Counted from the stretch's first letter, positions 6,712 to 15,451 are shown. The stretch: 36,308 nt of DNA from Methyloversatilis sp. XJ19-49 (GCF_024580145.1 NZ_JANINI010000011.1:1-36308); one strand, 5' to 3'. Notes: generated from the sequence alone by a model not told the origin. Program-made: numbers and translations.

Positions 6712-8679
6712 ATGGATTTGACAACGCCTGAAGGCGTGCGCAGTGCGCAGGCCCACGAAATCATGCGCAGCGCGGGCGAAGTGCCCGCCGGGGTGCTGCC
6801 GACCCTGATCGAAACGTCGTGGAGTCGCTGCATCGATCGCGGCCTCGACGCAGACAGTTGCAGCAAGGAGGTTGAGCGTGCGCGCCGCGATGTCCTGCTG
6901 ACCGAGCGTGAGCGCAACGAATCTCTGCTGAAGCATGCAGCACCGGTCATGAACGGTCTGTACGCGCAAATCGCCCGCTCCGGCAGCATGATCGTGCTGA
7001 CCAACGCGTCCGGCTTCATCATTCATTCGGTCGGCGACCAGAGCTTTCTCGACCGCGCATCGAAAGTGGCCCTGTCGCCGGGCGTCGAGTGGTCGGAAGA
7101 AAGCAAGGGCACCAACGCAATCGGCACCGCGCTGGTCGAACAGGCACCGGTATCGGTGCATGGCTCGCAGCACTTCTTTTCCGCCAATCACTTTCTGAGC
7201 TGCTCGGCGTCTCCGATCTTCGATCCGTGCAGCCGCATGCTCGGCGTGCTCGACGTGACCGGCGATTCGCGTACGCCGTCTCACCACAGTCTGGCGCTGA
7301 TCAACCTGGCTGTTCAGACGATAGAGAACCAGCTTTTTGCGCACGCATTTCCGGAAGGCTTTCTGCTGCAGTGCCATGTCCAGCACGAACTGATCGGCAC
7401 CGTATTCGAAGCGCTGCTTGCGTTCGACCAGGAGGGCCGCGTGCTGTCTGCCAACCGCAGCGCCTGCCGGCTGATCGGCCGCAGCCATGCGGAACTGATG
7501 AACCACAGCTTTTCGTCGATGTTCGACAAGTCGCTGAGCGCGCTGTACGACCCGCTGATGCGCGGCACGGACATCATCGAACTGCGCCTTTTCGGTGGCC
7601 GAACACTGTTCGGCCGGCCGCGGCCGGGCGTACTGGCACGCCCGCCGGCCCGAGTGTTCAGCATGGATGTCTCGCGCCCTGACGCATTGACAGGGACTTC
7701 GCTGCGGCAGCCGGCCGACTCCGACCGCGGCCTGGAACGCCTGAGCACCGGTGACGCGCAGATGAACGCCGTCGTTGAAAAGGTGAAGCGCGTGCTCGGC
7801 CGCGACATTCCGGTGCTGATCCAGGGTGAGACCGGTACCGGCAAGGAACTGCTGGCGCGCGCCATCCACGATGAAGGCCCGCGTCGCGACCGCAATTTTG
7901 TGGCGGTCAACTGCGCGGCGATTCCGGATGGTCTGATCGAATCGGAACTGTTTGGCTACGAAGACGGTGCGTTCACCGGCGCCCGGCGCAAGGGCTACGC
8001 CGGCCGCATCATGCAGGCCGACGGCGGCACGCTGTTCCTGGACGAAATCGGCGACATGCCGCTCGCGCTGCAGGCACGCCTGCTGCGCGTGCTGCAGGAA
8101 CGCAATGTAGTGCCGCTGGGCAGCGGCCGCGCCACACCGGTCGACCTGTCCATCATCTGCGCCACCCACCGAAAGCTGCGCGATCTGGTCGCCCAGGGCA
8201 TGTTCCGCGCTGACCTTTACTACCGGCTCAACGGTCTGACCGTGATGTTGCCGCCACTGCGCGAACGCAGTGACCTGCGCGCGCTGGTGCAGCGCATTCT
8301 TGACAGTGAATCGTCGATTCCGCGCGGCCTGAGCATCGACGACGAAGTGCTCGAGCTGTTCGAACGCCACCCGTGGCCGGGCAACATGCGCCAGCTGGCC
8401 AACCTGCTGCGCACGGCAGGCGTCATGGCGGCGGACGATGGCGTGATCGGCAGGCCTCATCTGCCGGACGACTTCATCGACGAACTGGATCATCAGCCTG
8501 CAGGCAGTGCGATGGCACCCGAAGGCGCGGCCGGAACCGGTGCACCGTGCGATCTGGATAGCCTGACGCTGCGCGCAATCCGCGAATCGCTGTCGCGCAA
8601 CGACGGCAACGTCGCGGCGACGGCGCGCGAACTCGGCATCAGCCGCACCACGCTCTACCGCAAGCTCAAGGAAGGCTGA
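6712..8679 (+). CDS. Sigma54-dependent transcriptional activator, AcoR family
   Basis: A 655-residue enhancer-binding protein that would open sigma54 promoters in response to a ligand. Domain order: GAF-like sensory domain (about 75-210), PAS-like segment (about 225-300), AAA+ domain with Walker A GETGTGKE (372-379), the sigma54-contacting loop GAFTGA (419-424) and Walker B LFLDEIGDM, then a Fis-type helix-turn-helix at the C-terminus (NVAATARELGISRTTLYRKLKE). It has no receiver domain, so it is not phosphorylation-controlled. ATG 6712 is chosen because GGAGGAG lies just before it; a GTG at 6688 is less likely. It is divergent from the PedF-like cytochrome and next to the lanthanide-type dehydrogenase, both with sigma54 promoters. 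It is therefore probably the regulator of this cluster. Confidence 0.95.
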   Translation: MDLTTPEGVRSAQAHEIMRSAGEVPAGVLPTLIETSWSRCIDRGLDADSCSKEVERARRDVLLTERERNESLLKHAAPVMNGLYAQIARSGSMIVLTNASGFIIHSVGDQSFLDRASKVALSPGVEWSEESKGTNAIGTALVEQAPVSVHGSQHFFSANHFLSCSASPIFDPCSRMLGVLDVTGDSRTPSHHSLALINLAVQTIENQLFAHAFPEGFLLQCHVQHELIGTVFEALLAFDQEGRVLSANRSACRLIGRSHAELMNHSFSSMFDKSLSALYDPLMRGTDIIELRLFGGRTLFGRPRPGVLARPPARVFSMDVSRPDALTGTSLRQPADSDRGLERLSTGDAQMNAVVEKVKRVLGRDIPVLIQGETGTGKELLARAIHDEGPRRDRNFVAVNCAAIPDGLIESELFGYEDGAFTGARRKGYAGRIMQADGGTLFLDEIGDMPLALQARLLRVLQERNVVPLGSGRATPVDLSIICATHRKLRDLVAQGMFRADLYYRLNGLTVMLPPLRERSDLRALVQRILDSESSIPRGLSIDDEVLELFERHPWPGNMRQLANLLRTAGVMAADDGVIGRPHLPDDFIDELDHQPAGSAMAPEGAAGTGAPCDLDSLTLRAIRESLSRNDGNVAATARELGISRTTLYRKLKEG

Positions 8680-8696
8680 CGGGCAAACTGACAGGC

Positions 8697-8724
8697 AAAA
8701 AAAAGCCGGCCTTGTGAGCCGGCT
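8697..8724 (-). terminator. Intrinsic terminator of the lanthanide-type alcohol dehydrogenase gene
   Basis: On the minus strand an AGCCGGC/GCCGGCT stem with a 7-nt loop is followed by eight T. It lies about 105 bp after the dehydrogenase stop and 18 bp after the convergent activator gene. The plus strand has no T-tract after the hairpin. Confidence 0.85.
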
Positions 8725-8829
8725 AAAGAGCCATGTCCTGCTGAAGAGCTGCCGTGCCTGAAAACACTGAAACAGACACGGCACAGGAACCAATGCAAGC
8801 GTTGTGCCCGCATTGGTCCATTCTGCGAA

Positions 8830-10584
8830 TTACTTGTGCAGCTTGAACACCCACATCGAACCACCCTGGTTCAGGTAGTTCACCTTCTTGGCGACATCAC
8901 CACCCCACAGCGGCACTGCGCCGCCCCAGCCGGTCGCGACGGCGACGAACTGTTCGCCATCCTGTTCCCACGTGATCGGGGGAGCGACGATGCCGGTACC
9001 CGTCTGGAAGGACCACACTTCCTTGCCGGTCTTCGCATCGGCCGCCTTCAGGAAGCCTTCAGGCGTGCCCCAGAAAACCAGGCCGCCCTTGGTGGTCATC
9101 GCACCGCCCCACAGCGGAGCATTGTTGGTGACTTCCCAGACGATCTTGCCGGTCTTCGGATCCACGGCGCGCAGCGCGCCGATGTACTTGTCCTCGATCG
9201 TCTTGATCGTGAAGCCGGCACCCAGGTAAGCCGCACCCTTCTTGTAGGTGATCGGTTCGTTCCAGATTTCCATGCCCCACTCGTTGGCCGGCACGTAGAA
9301 CAGGCCGGTATCCGGGCTGTAGGCCATTGGCATCTGGTTCTTGCCACCCAGGAAGGACGGTGCCGAGAAGACGGATTCGCCCTTCTTGCCGTCAGCGCCC
9401 TTGGCCGGGTCGCCGGGGCGGTTGGCCGGATCGAAGATCGGCCTGCCGTTGGAGTCGAGGCCCTTGGCCCAGGTAATCTTGTTCACGAACGGGAAACCGC
9501 GCTCGAACTTGCCGGTGTTGGCATCCAGCACATAGAAGAAGCCGTTGCGGTCGGCCTTGCCACCCATGCGCTTGCCGTTCATGTCGAAGGTCACGAATTC
9601 GTTCGAACCGTCGTAGTCCCAGCCATCGTTGGGCGTGTTCTGGAAGTGCCATTTGATCTGACCGGTGGCCACATCAATGGCAACGGTCGAGCACGAGTAC
9701 AGATTGTCACCAGGGCGCAGATGGCTGTTCCACGGTGCCGGATTGCCGGTACCGAAGTAGGCCAGACCGGTCTTGGCGTCGTAGCTGCCGCCCATCCAGG
9801 TCGAGGCACCGCCGGTCTTCCACAGGTCGCCGGACCAGGTCGCGTTGGTCGTTCCGCTGATGCCGTTTTCGACCTTCTTGCCTGCAGCGTCGTACTTGTA
9901 ACCCATGTGACCTTCGACGGTCGGGCGCGACCAGACCATCTTGCCGGTCTTCGGATCACGCGCCTCGACGCGGCCGACGACGCCGAATTCTCCGCCGGAC
10001 AAGCCGGTCAGCAGCAAACCCTTGGCGATGATCGGGGCAGCCGTGCTCGAGTAACCTGACTGGTAGTCGTCGATCTTTTCCTTCCACACGACCTTGCCGG
10101 TGTTCTGGTCGAGCGCAACCAGCTGGGCGTCAAGCGTGCTGAAGATGACCAGATTGTCGTACACCGCTGCGCCGCGATTCACCACATCACAGCAAGGCAT
10201 GATGCCGTCCGGCAGGCGATGTTCGTATTGCCACAGCTTGGCGCCGGTCTTGGCGTCCAGTGCATAGAGGCGGGAGTACGAACCGGTCACGAACATCTTG
10301 CCGTCGACGATAAGCGGCTGCGATTCCTGACCGCGCTGCTTTTCACCACCGAAAGAGAAAGACCAGGCCGGAACGAGGTTCTTGACGTTCTGGACGTTGA
10401 TCTTGTCGAGCGGACTGTAACGCTGACCTTCCGTGCCCATGCCCCACGACAGCACGCTGCCGGTGGTCTTCGAATCGTTTTCGATATCGCTGTCGGTCAC
10501 ACCGGCCATGACCTGCGGTGCGGCGAGCGCAGCGAAGGCTGACAACAGGACGCTGGACAGCGTCGTGGTACGCAAACCTTTCAT
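8830..10584 (-). CDS. PQQ-dependent alcohol dehydrogenase, lanthanide (PedH/ExaF-like) type
   Basis: A 584-residue periplasmic quinoprotein of the methanol/ethanol dehydrogenase family, with a signal peptide of about 27 residues and an eight-bladed propeller. Visible features are the adjacent cysteines C131-C132 that form the disulfide ring over PQQ, metal-ligand candidates E200 (GGEFG) and N281 (GTGNPAPWN), and the catalytic D323. The residue two after the catalytic Asp is also Asp (D325, in WDYDG); this extra ligand marks lanthanide-dependent enzymes such as XoxF, ExaF and PedH. Tryptophan-docking motifs recur (for example [13 protein letters not shown]). It has its own sigma54 promoter and terminator, so it is a single transcription unit. 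The substrate is probably short to medium alcohols; methanol cannot be excluded. Confidence 0.93.
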   Translation of the reverse strand: MKGLRTTTLSSVLLSAFAALAAPQVMAGVTDSDIENDSKTTGSVLSWGMGTEGQRYSPLDKINVQNVKNLVPAWSFSFGGEKQRGQESQPLIVDGKMFVTGSYSRLYALDAKTGAKLWQYEHRLPDGIMPCCDVVNRGAAVYDNLVIFSTLDAQLVALDQNTGKVVWKEKIDDYQSGYSSTAAPIIAKGLLLTGLSGGEFGVVGRVEARDPKTGKMVWSRPTVEGHMGYKYDAAGKKVENGISGTTNATWSGDLWKTGGASTWMGGSYDAKTGLAYFGTGNPAPWNSHLRPGDNLYSCSTVAIDVATGQIKWHFQNTPNDGWDYDGSNEFVTFDMNGKRMGGKADRNGFFYVLDANTGKFERGFPFVNKITWAKGLDSNGRPIFDPANRPGDPAKGADGKKGESVFSAPSFLGGKNQMPMAYSPDTGLFYVPANEWGMEIWNEPITYKKGAAYLGAGFTIKTIEDKYIGALRAVDPKTGKIVWEVTNNAPLWGGAMTTKGGLVFWGTPEGFLKAADAKTGKEVWSFQTGTGIVAPPITWEQDGEQFVAVATGWGGAVPLWGGDVAKKVNYLNQGGSMWVFKLHK

Positions 10585-10652
10585 ACTTCCTCCTCAGTGG
10601 TGAGTTTCTCTCTTGATTGCCGGGATGCATTCCCTTGATCGGCCAGCAGCGA

Positions 10653-10669
10653 TCGCAAGAAGCGGGCCA
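10653..10669 (-). promoter_or_regulatory. Sigma54 promoter of the lanthanide-type alcohol dehydrogenase
   Basis: The minus strand reads TGGCCCGCTTCTTGCGA. It matches TGGCACG in six of seven positions and TTGCW in four of five, with GG and GC ten bases apart. The predicted start near 10642 leaves a leader of about 57 nt before the ATG at 10584. Confidence 0.75.
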
Positions 10670-10694
10670 AGTACAAACAGGGGGGGAAATACGG

Positions 10695-10719
10695 TCGCGC
10701 CGCCTTGCGAGCGGCGCGA
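10695..10719 (-). terminator. Perfect 9-bp hairpin after the metallohydrolase gene
   Basis: TCGCGCCGC (10695-10703) pairs with GCGGCGCGA (10711-10719) around a 7-nt loop, 15 bp after the stop of the minus-strand metallohydrolase. The following T content is weak (GTATTTCC), so termination is possible but unproven. It also lies 26 bp upstream of the dehydrogenase sigma54 promoter and could have a regulatory role. Confidence 0.45.
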
Positions 10720-10733
10720 AACAGGTCAGGTGT

Positions 10734-11705
10734 TCATTTTTGTTTCAATCGGGAGGGTGCCGCAGTGTTCAGCGTCTGCTGTTCGTAGCGGCTGTACAGA
10801 TGCGTGACCGAACGTTCGAACTCGCTGCGCGCAAGCGGCATCTGCGCGAAACGTTCAGGCAACGGGAGCACCATCACTTCGGCCATGTCCATGCCGCTCG
10901 CGGCCGCACTCTTCAGCGTGCCGTCGAGCCAGTCGAGCCAGTCGCGCGTCTGGAGGACGCCACGGCGGTCGTCATGTACCGGCCCATGACCCGGCAGTGT
11001 GCGCTTCACCGGGAGTGTGGCCAGCGTGTCGAGCGCGGCGCGCCAGTGGGTGATCGAGGCGTGCGGCGTGGTCGGTGCCCGGTCGAGGAAGACAAGGTCA
11101 CCGGCGTACAGCACGCCGGTGGTGCGATCAAAAATCGCCAGATCGCCTCCGGTATGACCTTCCAGCGCGATCAGTTCGAATTCATGGCCGCCTATCGTCA
11201 GCCGCCCCGCCTGCGCCGCCTGATCCGCAACCGTGACCTCGGTGCCGGCCAGCCAGTCACCTGCCATGCGGTACATGTTGTCGGCGAACGCCCCGCCCTG
11301 CTCCCGCATGCCCGCCTGCGCAGCCGGCAGGGCCGCCGTGGGTATGCCGGCGAATGACTGATTGCCGAGGAAGTGGTCGGGGTGCTGGTGGGTGTTGAAC
11401 ACCCGGATGACCGGACGGTCCGTCACGCGGGCGATGGCCGCCCGCATCTGTTCGCCGTAGCGACGCGACGGACCGGTGTCGATCACCACAACACCCTCGG
11501 TTGTCAGGACAAACGCGGTATTGACGATGTTGCCACCATTATCTCGAGTGATGTCTTCGGTCTTGCCGACAAAAGCCCAGCTGTTGTCGGCGATCTTCTG
11601 CGGCACGAGGCCGTAGTCGAAACGGTCAGCGACAGTCCTGTCGGCCGCCTGCGCGAGCAGCGCTCCTCCGGCCAGCAAAAGGGCGAGCAGGAACCGCCCG
11701 ATCAT
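10734..11705 (-). CDS. Quinoprotein-relay-type zinc metallohydrolase (metallo-beta-lactamase fold)
   Basis: A 323-residue exported protein with a signal peptide ending near residue 21. It shows the metallo-beta-lactamase signature H106-Q-H108-P-D110-H111, followed by further metal ligands at EGHTGGD (His near 184), YAGDLVF (Asp near 202) and PGHGPVH (His near 260). Proteins of this type travel with PQQ alcohol dehydrogenases and a SoxYZ-like carrier (quinoprotein relay system; P. putida PP_2677/PP_2678 are comparable). Their chemistry is unresolved. The start overlaps the stop of the SoxYZ-like gene by four bases (ATGA), so the two are translationally coupled. Confidence 0.85.
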   Translation of the reverse strand: MIGRFLLALLLAGGALLAQAADRTVADRFDYGLVPQKIADNSWAFVGKTEDITRDNGGNIVNTAFVLTTEGVVVIDTGPSRRYGEQMRAAIARVTDRPVIRVFNTHQHPDHFLGNQSFAGIPTAALPAAQAGMREQGGAFADNMYRMAGDWLAGTEVTVADQAAQAGRLTIGGHEFELIALEGHTGGDLAIFDRTTGVLYAGDLVFLDRAPTTPHASITHWRAALDTLATLPVKRTLPGHGPVHDDRRGVLQTRDWLDWLDGTLKSAAASGMDMAEVMVLPLPERFAQMPLARSEFERSVTHLYSRYEQQTLNTAAPSRLKQK

Positions 11706-12451
11706 GGCTGCACCATCGCGTCGATGCGGTTGCCGTTGTTGTCGCGACCGACCACACGCAGCGCCGCCTTGCCGGTATCCGGCAGATCAAACGAAAACAC
11801 CGGGTTTTCGCTCAACGGCTCGAAGGTTTCCATGCGCAGCATCGCCTCGCCGCTGGCGTCCTCGACCGCCAGCTGTTCGATGTAGAAGGCCGGAATGCCG
11901 GGCGCGAGGCCGGTATCCATAGGATGCATGATGCGCAGCCGCACACGCTGGTTCTGCCCGTCGTGGAAGACGCGCGCCTGCACCTGGTTCAGCGTGCTGG
12001 CCCAGTCCGGCGCGCTGCGACCGGTGCTGGGTGCCGTGCAGCCGCCGCCTGCGGCGTCGACCCACACGCCGCCGGCATACCACTTGCCGTCGCCGGTCTG
12101 CACCAGCGCGCGGATCGGGCTGGCCTGCTGCAGCTTGATGCGGAAGGACAGACCGGGTTGCGCCAGCAGGGGCTGGTAGTCGAGCACCTTGACGATGGGG
12201 TTGAAGTCCGCAACGACCAGCACGCGCTTCACATCGGGCAGGTTCCGGAACTTGATCGTGACCGGCACATTCATCGAATCCTCGGCCACCTTGGGTGCCA
12301 GCACTTCGACCCGCGCGTCGAAGGTGACCGGCGAAGTGCCGACATATTCGCGCTGCAGGTCGGGCCAGCGCGACGACCCGAGCGGGTCGGCTGCGCCCAC
12401 GGTTGCACACAGCCCCAGCGCCAGTCCGAGGGTCATCAATAACTGCTTCAT
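11702..12451 (-). CDS. Quinoprotein dehydrogenase-associated SoxYZ-like carrier protein
   Basis: A 249-residue periplasmic protein (signal peptide about 1-21) that reads as a SoxY-like domain followed by a SoxZ-like domain. The SoxY part ends in a GGGC segment with C138, equivalent in position to the cysteine arm by which SoxY carries its substrate. The SoxZ-like half ends with NGNRIDAMVQP. The ATG at 12449-12451 has a GGAG ribosome site. A start further upstream (12523) would lie beyond the predicted sigma54 promoter and is rejected. It is the first gene of a two-gene operon with the metallohydrolase. The cargo is not known. Confidence 0.85.
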   Translation of the reverse strand: MKQLLMTLGLALGLCATVGAADPLGSSRWPDLQREYVGTSPVTFDARVEVLAPKVAEDSMNVPVTIKFRNLPDVKRVLVVADFNPIVKVLDYQPLLAQPGLSFRIKLQQASPIRALVQTGDGKWYAGGVWVDAAGGGCTAPSTGRSAPDWASTLNQVQARVFHDGQNQRVRLRIMHPMDTGLAPGIPAFYIEQLAVEDASGEAMLRMETFEPLSENPVFSFDLPDTGKAALRVVGRDNNGNRIDAMVQP

Positions 12452-12505
12452 CGGGCTCCACTCCTCATTTTCGATCTTCGGGTCACTGCTTTGTCCCATT
12501 CCGGC

Positions 12506-12522
12506 AAGCAAGACGAGGGCCA
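12506..12522 (-). promoter_or_regulatory. Sigma54 promoter of the SoxYZ-like/metallohydrolase operon
   Basis: The minus strand reads TGGCCCTCGTCTTGCTT. It matches TGGCACG in five of seven positions and TTGCW in all five, with GG and GC ten bases apart. The predicted start near 12497 gives a leader of about 45 nt. Confidence 0.7.
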
Positions 12523-12600
12523 TCGGCCGTATCGGGTGTCCGGCGCTCGAGCCGCCGGTCTTCGTGGCGCGAGCTTAACGCCGTGTGGCTGTCTCGGGGC

Positions 12601-12630
12601 GCGACATCCAAGTGTTCAACGGTTGAACAC
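12601..12630. promoter_or_regulatory. Shared 14-mer followed by a 19-bp palindrome in the divergent regulatory region
   Basis: Bases 12601-12614 repeat exactly the 14-mer found at 6367-6380. Overlapping it by three bases is the perfect palindrome GTGTTCAACGGTTGAACAC (12612-12630). The pair lies about 80-110 bp upstream of the SoxYZ-like sigma54 promoter, a usual distance for an activator site, and 160 bp before the calcium-type dehydrogenase on the other strand. The rest of the 338-bp gap (12452-12789) shows no good promoter for the plus-strand gene. Confidence 0.5.
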
Positions 12631-12789
12631 CCGCCAACTACGGGACTGACTCCCTGCTTTCGCGGGAATTTTCTAGCAACAGCTTGCGAGCGGCCTGCCT
12701 ACGCTGCAGTGCGTGTCGCAGCCCGCCACCCCGATGCCTTGGCGAGCGGCGACGCCGACACGACACATCACACTGAAAGAGGAGTCAGG

Positions 12790-14652
12790 ATGAAAACGTT
12801 TTCACTGAAGAACCCGGCACTTTGCATCGCGCTCGGCGCGCTGCTGGCCAGCCCGGCCCACGCCGCAAAGACGGTGAGCTGGGAAGACATCGTCAACGAT
12901 GACAAGACGACCGGCGACGTGCTGACCTACGGCCTGGGCATGAAGGCCCAGCGTCACAGCCCGCTCAAGCAGATCAACACGAAAACCGTGTCGGCGCTCT
13001 CCCCCGCCTGGTCCTACTCCTTCGGCGGCGAAAAGCAGCGTGGCCAGCAGGGGCAGGCGCTGGTGCACGACGGTGTCATCTACATCACCGGTTCGTACTC
13101 GCGCATGTATGCCGTCGAGGCCAGGACCGGCAAGCGGCTGTGGACCTATGAGCACCGCCTGCCCGACGACATCCGCCCGTGCTGCGACGTCGTGAATCGC
13201 GGCGCCGCCATCTACGGCGACAAGGTCTACTTCGGCACGCTGGACGCCGGCATGGTCGCGCTGAACAAGGACACCGGCAAGGTCGTCTGGTCGAAGAAAT
13301 GGGGTGACCACAAGATCGGCTACACGATGACCGGCGCACCATTTGTCGTGAAGGACCAGAAGAGCGGCCGCGTCATGCTGGTGCACGGCTCGTCGGGTGA
13401 CGAATTCGGCGTGATCGGCTATCTGTTCGCACGCGACGTCGATACCGGCGAGGAAATCTGGGCGCGCCCGATGGTCGAAGGCCACATGGGTCGCCTGAAT
13501 GGCAAGGACAGCACGCCGACCGGCGACGCCAAGGCGCCGAGCTGGCCGGATGATCCCGGTTCGCCGACCGGCAAGGTCGAAGCCTGGAGTCATGGCGGTG
13601 GAGCCCCCTGGCAGACCGCCTCGTTCGACGTCGAACAGAACATGGTCGTGATCGGCACCGGCAACCCGGCGCCGTGGAACACGTGGAAGCGCACCAAGGA
13701 AGGCGACAGCCCGAGCAAGTGGCCCAGCCTGTTCACGTCCGGTCAGGCCTACGTCGATGCCTCGACGGGCGAGTTGAAAGGCTTCTTCTCGCACACCCCG
13801 AACGACGCCTGGGACTTCTCCGGCAACAATTCGGTGCTGCTGTTCGAATACAAGGATCCGAAGAGCGGCAAGCTCGTCAAGGCATCGGCACACGCCGACC
13901 GCAACGGCTACTTCTTCGTGACCGATCGCGAAAGGCTCGCCACCGGCGCCGGCTACCCGTGGAAGCAGTCCGCGCTGATCGGCGCCTGGCCCTTCGTCGA
14001 TGGCATCACCTGGACCAAGGGCTTCGACCTGAAGACCGGCATGCCCGATGTCGTCGAAAGCCAGTACCCACCGAAGCCGAAGGCCGGCGAGGAAAAAGGC
14101 GAAAGCATTTTCGTGTCGCCGCCCTTCCTCGGCGGCACCAACTGGATGCCGATGTCGTACAGCCCGGCGACCGAGTTGTTCTACATTCCGGGGAACCACT
14201 GGGCGATGGACTACTGGGCGGAGAACGTCACCTACAAGGCAGGTGCGGCTTACCTCGGCCAGGGCTTCCGCATCAAGAAGCTGTTCGACGACCACGTGGG
14301 CATCCTGCGCGCGATCGACCCGAAGACCGGCAAGATCGCCTGGGAACACAAGGAGCAGTTTCCGCTTTGGGCCGGTACGCTGACCACCGCCGGCGGCCTG
14401 TTGTTCACGGGTACGTCCGATGGCTATGTGAAGGCCTTCGACGCCAGGACCGGCAAGGAAATGTGGAAATTCCAGACCGGCTCCGGGGTCATTTCGGTCC
14501 CCATCACGTGGGAACAGGACGGCGAACAGTACATCGGCATCGCCTCCGGCTACGGCGGCGCCGTGCCGCTGTGGGGTGGCGACATGGCGGAGCTGACAAA
14601 ACAGGTAAACCAGGGCGGCTCGTTCTGGGCCTTCAAGCTGCCAAAGCGCTGA
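12790..14652 (+). CDS. PQQ-dependent alcohol dehydrogenase, calcium (ExaA/PedE-like) type
   Basis: A 620-residue periplasmic quinoprotein with a signal peptide cleaved after about residue 26 (SPAHA). It has the disulfide pair C131-C132, metal ligands E205 (GDEFG) and N292 (GTGNPAPWN) and the catalytic D342 in NDAWDFSGNN. Two residues later is S344, as in calcium-dependent ethanol dehydrogenases ExaA and PedE, not the Asp of lanthanide enzymes. It is longer than the lanthanide-type neighbour mainly through an insert around residues 238-268. ATG 12790 follows GGAG at a good distance. It probably forms a transcription unit with the pentapeptide protein and the second cytochrome c, parallel to PedE with PP_2673 and PedF in P. 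putida. Confidence 0.93.
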   Translation: MKTFSLKNPALCIALGALLASPAHAAKTVSWEDIVNDDKTTGDVLTYGLGMKAQRHSPLKQINTKTVSALSPAWSYSFGGEKQRGQQGQALVHDGVIYITGSYSRMYAVEARTGKRLWTYEHRLPDDIRPCCDVVNRGAAIYGDKVYFGTLDAGMVALNKDTGKVVWSKKWGDHKIGYTMTGAPFVVKDQKSGRVMLVHGSSGDEFGVIGYLFARDVDTGEEIWARPMVEGHMGRLNGKDSTPTGDAKAPSWPDDPGSPTGKVEAWSHGGGAPWQTASFDVEQNMVVIGTGNPAPWNTWKRTKEGDSPSKWPSLFTSGQAYVDASTGELKGFFSHTPNDAWDFSGNNSVLLFEYKDPKSGKLVKASAHADRNGYFFVTDRERLATGAGYPWKQSALIGAWPFVDGITWTKGFDLKTGMPDVVESQYPPKPKAGEEKGESIFVSPPFLGGTNWMPMSYSPATELFYIPGNHWAMDYWAENVTYKAGAAYLGQGFRIKKLFDDHVGILRAIDPKTGKIAWEHKEQFPLWAGTLTTAGGLLFTGTSDGYVKAFDARTGKEMWKFQTGSGVISVPITWEQDGEQYIGIASGYGGAVPLWGGDMAELTKQVNQGGSFWAFKLPKR

Positions 14653-14656
14653 TCTG

Positions 14657-14676
14657 GCGGGGCCGCTGAGCCCCGC
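14657..14676 (+). terminator. GC-rich hairpin after the calcium-type dehydrogenase
   Basis: GCGGGGC and GCCCCGC pair around a 6-nt loop four bases after the stop codon. Only a weak T/C stretch follows. It may be a partial terminator or an mRNA-stabilising end that lowers expression of the two downstream genes. Confidence 0.4.
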
Positions 14677-14851
14677 TGTGTCCTCCTCAGGCGGGCCGTC
14701 GTCAGGCGGTCCGCTTCCTTGTTCCTGGTCGTCGCGTCCAAGCCCGGGAAAACAGCGGCCACTCCTCCGCTGGTCTACCCGTCGAAGTCACCCGGGCACC
14801 GCCTGTCGCACCCGGGACCGTGACGATCAGGATTCTTTTCGGGATACGCCC

Positions 14852-15451
14852 ATGAAGCTGTTGCACATGCTCGCCCTCTTTGTACTGTCTGGCAGCCTGA
14901 TCGGTCCGACCCACGCGATCGATGCGTCGCCTGGCGAAAACGGGCATGAGGAAGTACTGGTCATCAATGGCTGCCCCATCTGGCCCTACACCCGCTGTCC
15001 CGGCGTTGATCTCAGTCACGCCGACCTGTCGCTGCGCGATCTCGCGGGCGCCGATCTGACGGGCGCAAAACTGGTCCGCGCCGACCTGCGCAGTGCCAAT
15101 CTGGCGGGCGCCATGCTGGACGGTGCCGATCTGAGCGCCGCGAAGGTGCAGAAGGCGAACATCCCGGCTGCGTCGCTGCGCGGCGCCAGGCTCATCGCCA
15201 CCGATCTGGAGTTCGCGCGCATGTTCCGCGCCGACCTCAGCAATGCCGACCTGTCGATGGCGAACATGGAAGCCACGCGCGCCACGCATGTGCGGCTGAA
15301 CGGGGCACGGCTGATCGACGTGAACATGCAGGAAACCAAGTTCCAGGAAGCCGACTTCCGCAATGCCGTCATGAAGAACTGCTTCACCCGCTTTGCCGTG
15401 TTCCTCGACGTGAGCTTCGAGGGCTGCGACGGCTGTCCGGTGGACTGGTAA
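14852..15451 (+). CDS. Exported pentapeptide-repeat protein
   Basis: A 199-residue protein with a signal peptide (about 1-22, MKLLHMLALFVLSGSLIGPTHA). From residue 52 to about 180 it is built of A(D/N)Lxx pentapeptide repeats, which fold as a right-handed beta-helix. Cysteines flank the repeats (NGCPIWPYTRCPG before, GCDGCPVDW after) and could form disulfides in the periplasm. Pentapeptide proteins sit beside PQQ alcohol dehydrogenases in other genomes (for example PP_2673 next to pedE). The function is unknown. The start is chosen for the signal peptide; its ribosome site is weak. Confidence 0.85.
   Translation: MKLLHMLALFVLSGSLIGPTHAIDASPGENGHEEVLVINGCPIWPYTRCPGVDLSHADLSLRDLAGADLTGAKLVRADLRSANLAGAMLDGADLSAAKVQKANIPAASLRGARLIATDLEFARMFRADLSNADLSMANMEATRATHVRLNGARLIDVNMQETKFQEADFRNAVMKNCFTRFAVFLDVSFEGCDGCPVDW

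Noticed and set aside
6637-8793. Minus-strand open frame of 718 codons
   Set aside because: It is antisense to the AcoR-like activator, which carries Walker A, GAFTGA and helix-turn-helix motifs; the antisense product has none.
12577-12592. Possible sigma54 promoter for the calcium-type dehydrogenase (TGGCTGTCTCGGGGCG)
   Set aside because: GG and GC are ten bases apart, but the -12 part lacks the TT of TTGC and the -24 part is poor. It is also 200 bp from the gene.
10693-12745. Recurring CTTG(N)CGAGCGGC strings near 6356, 10704, 12682 and 12738
   Set aside because: Considered as a regulator site, but spacing and orientation to promoters are inconsistent, and one copy is the loop side of a hairpin. 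GC-rich coincidence is likely.
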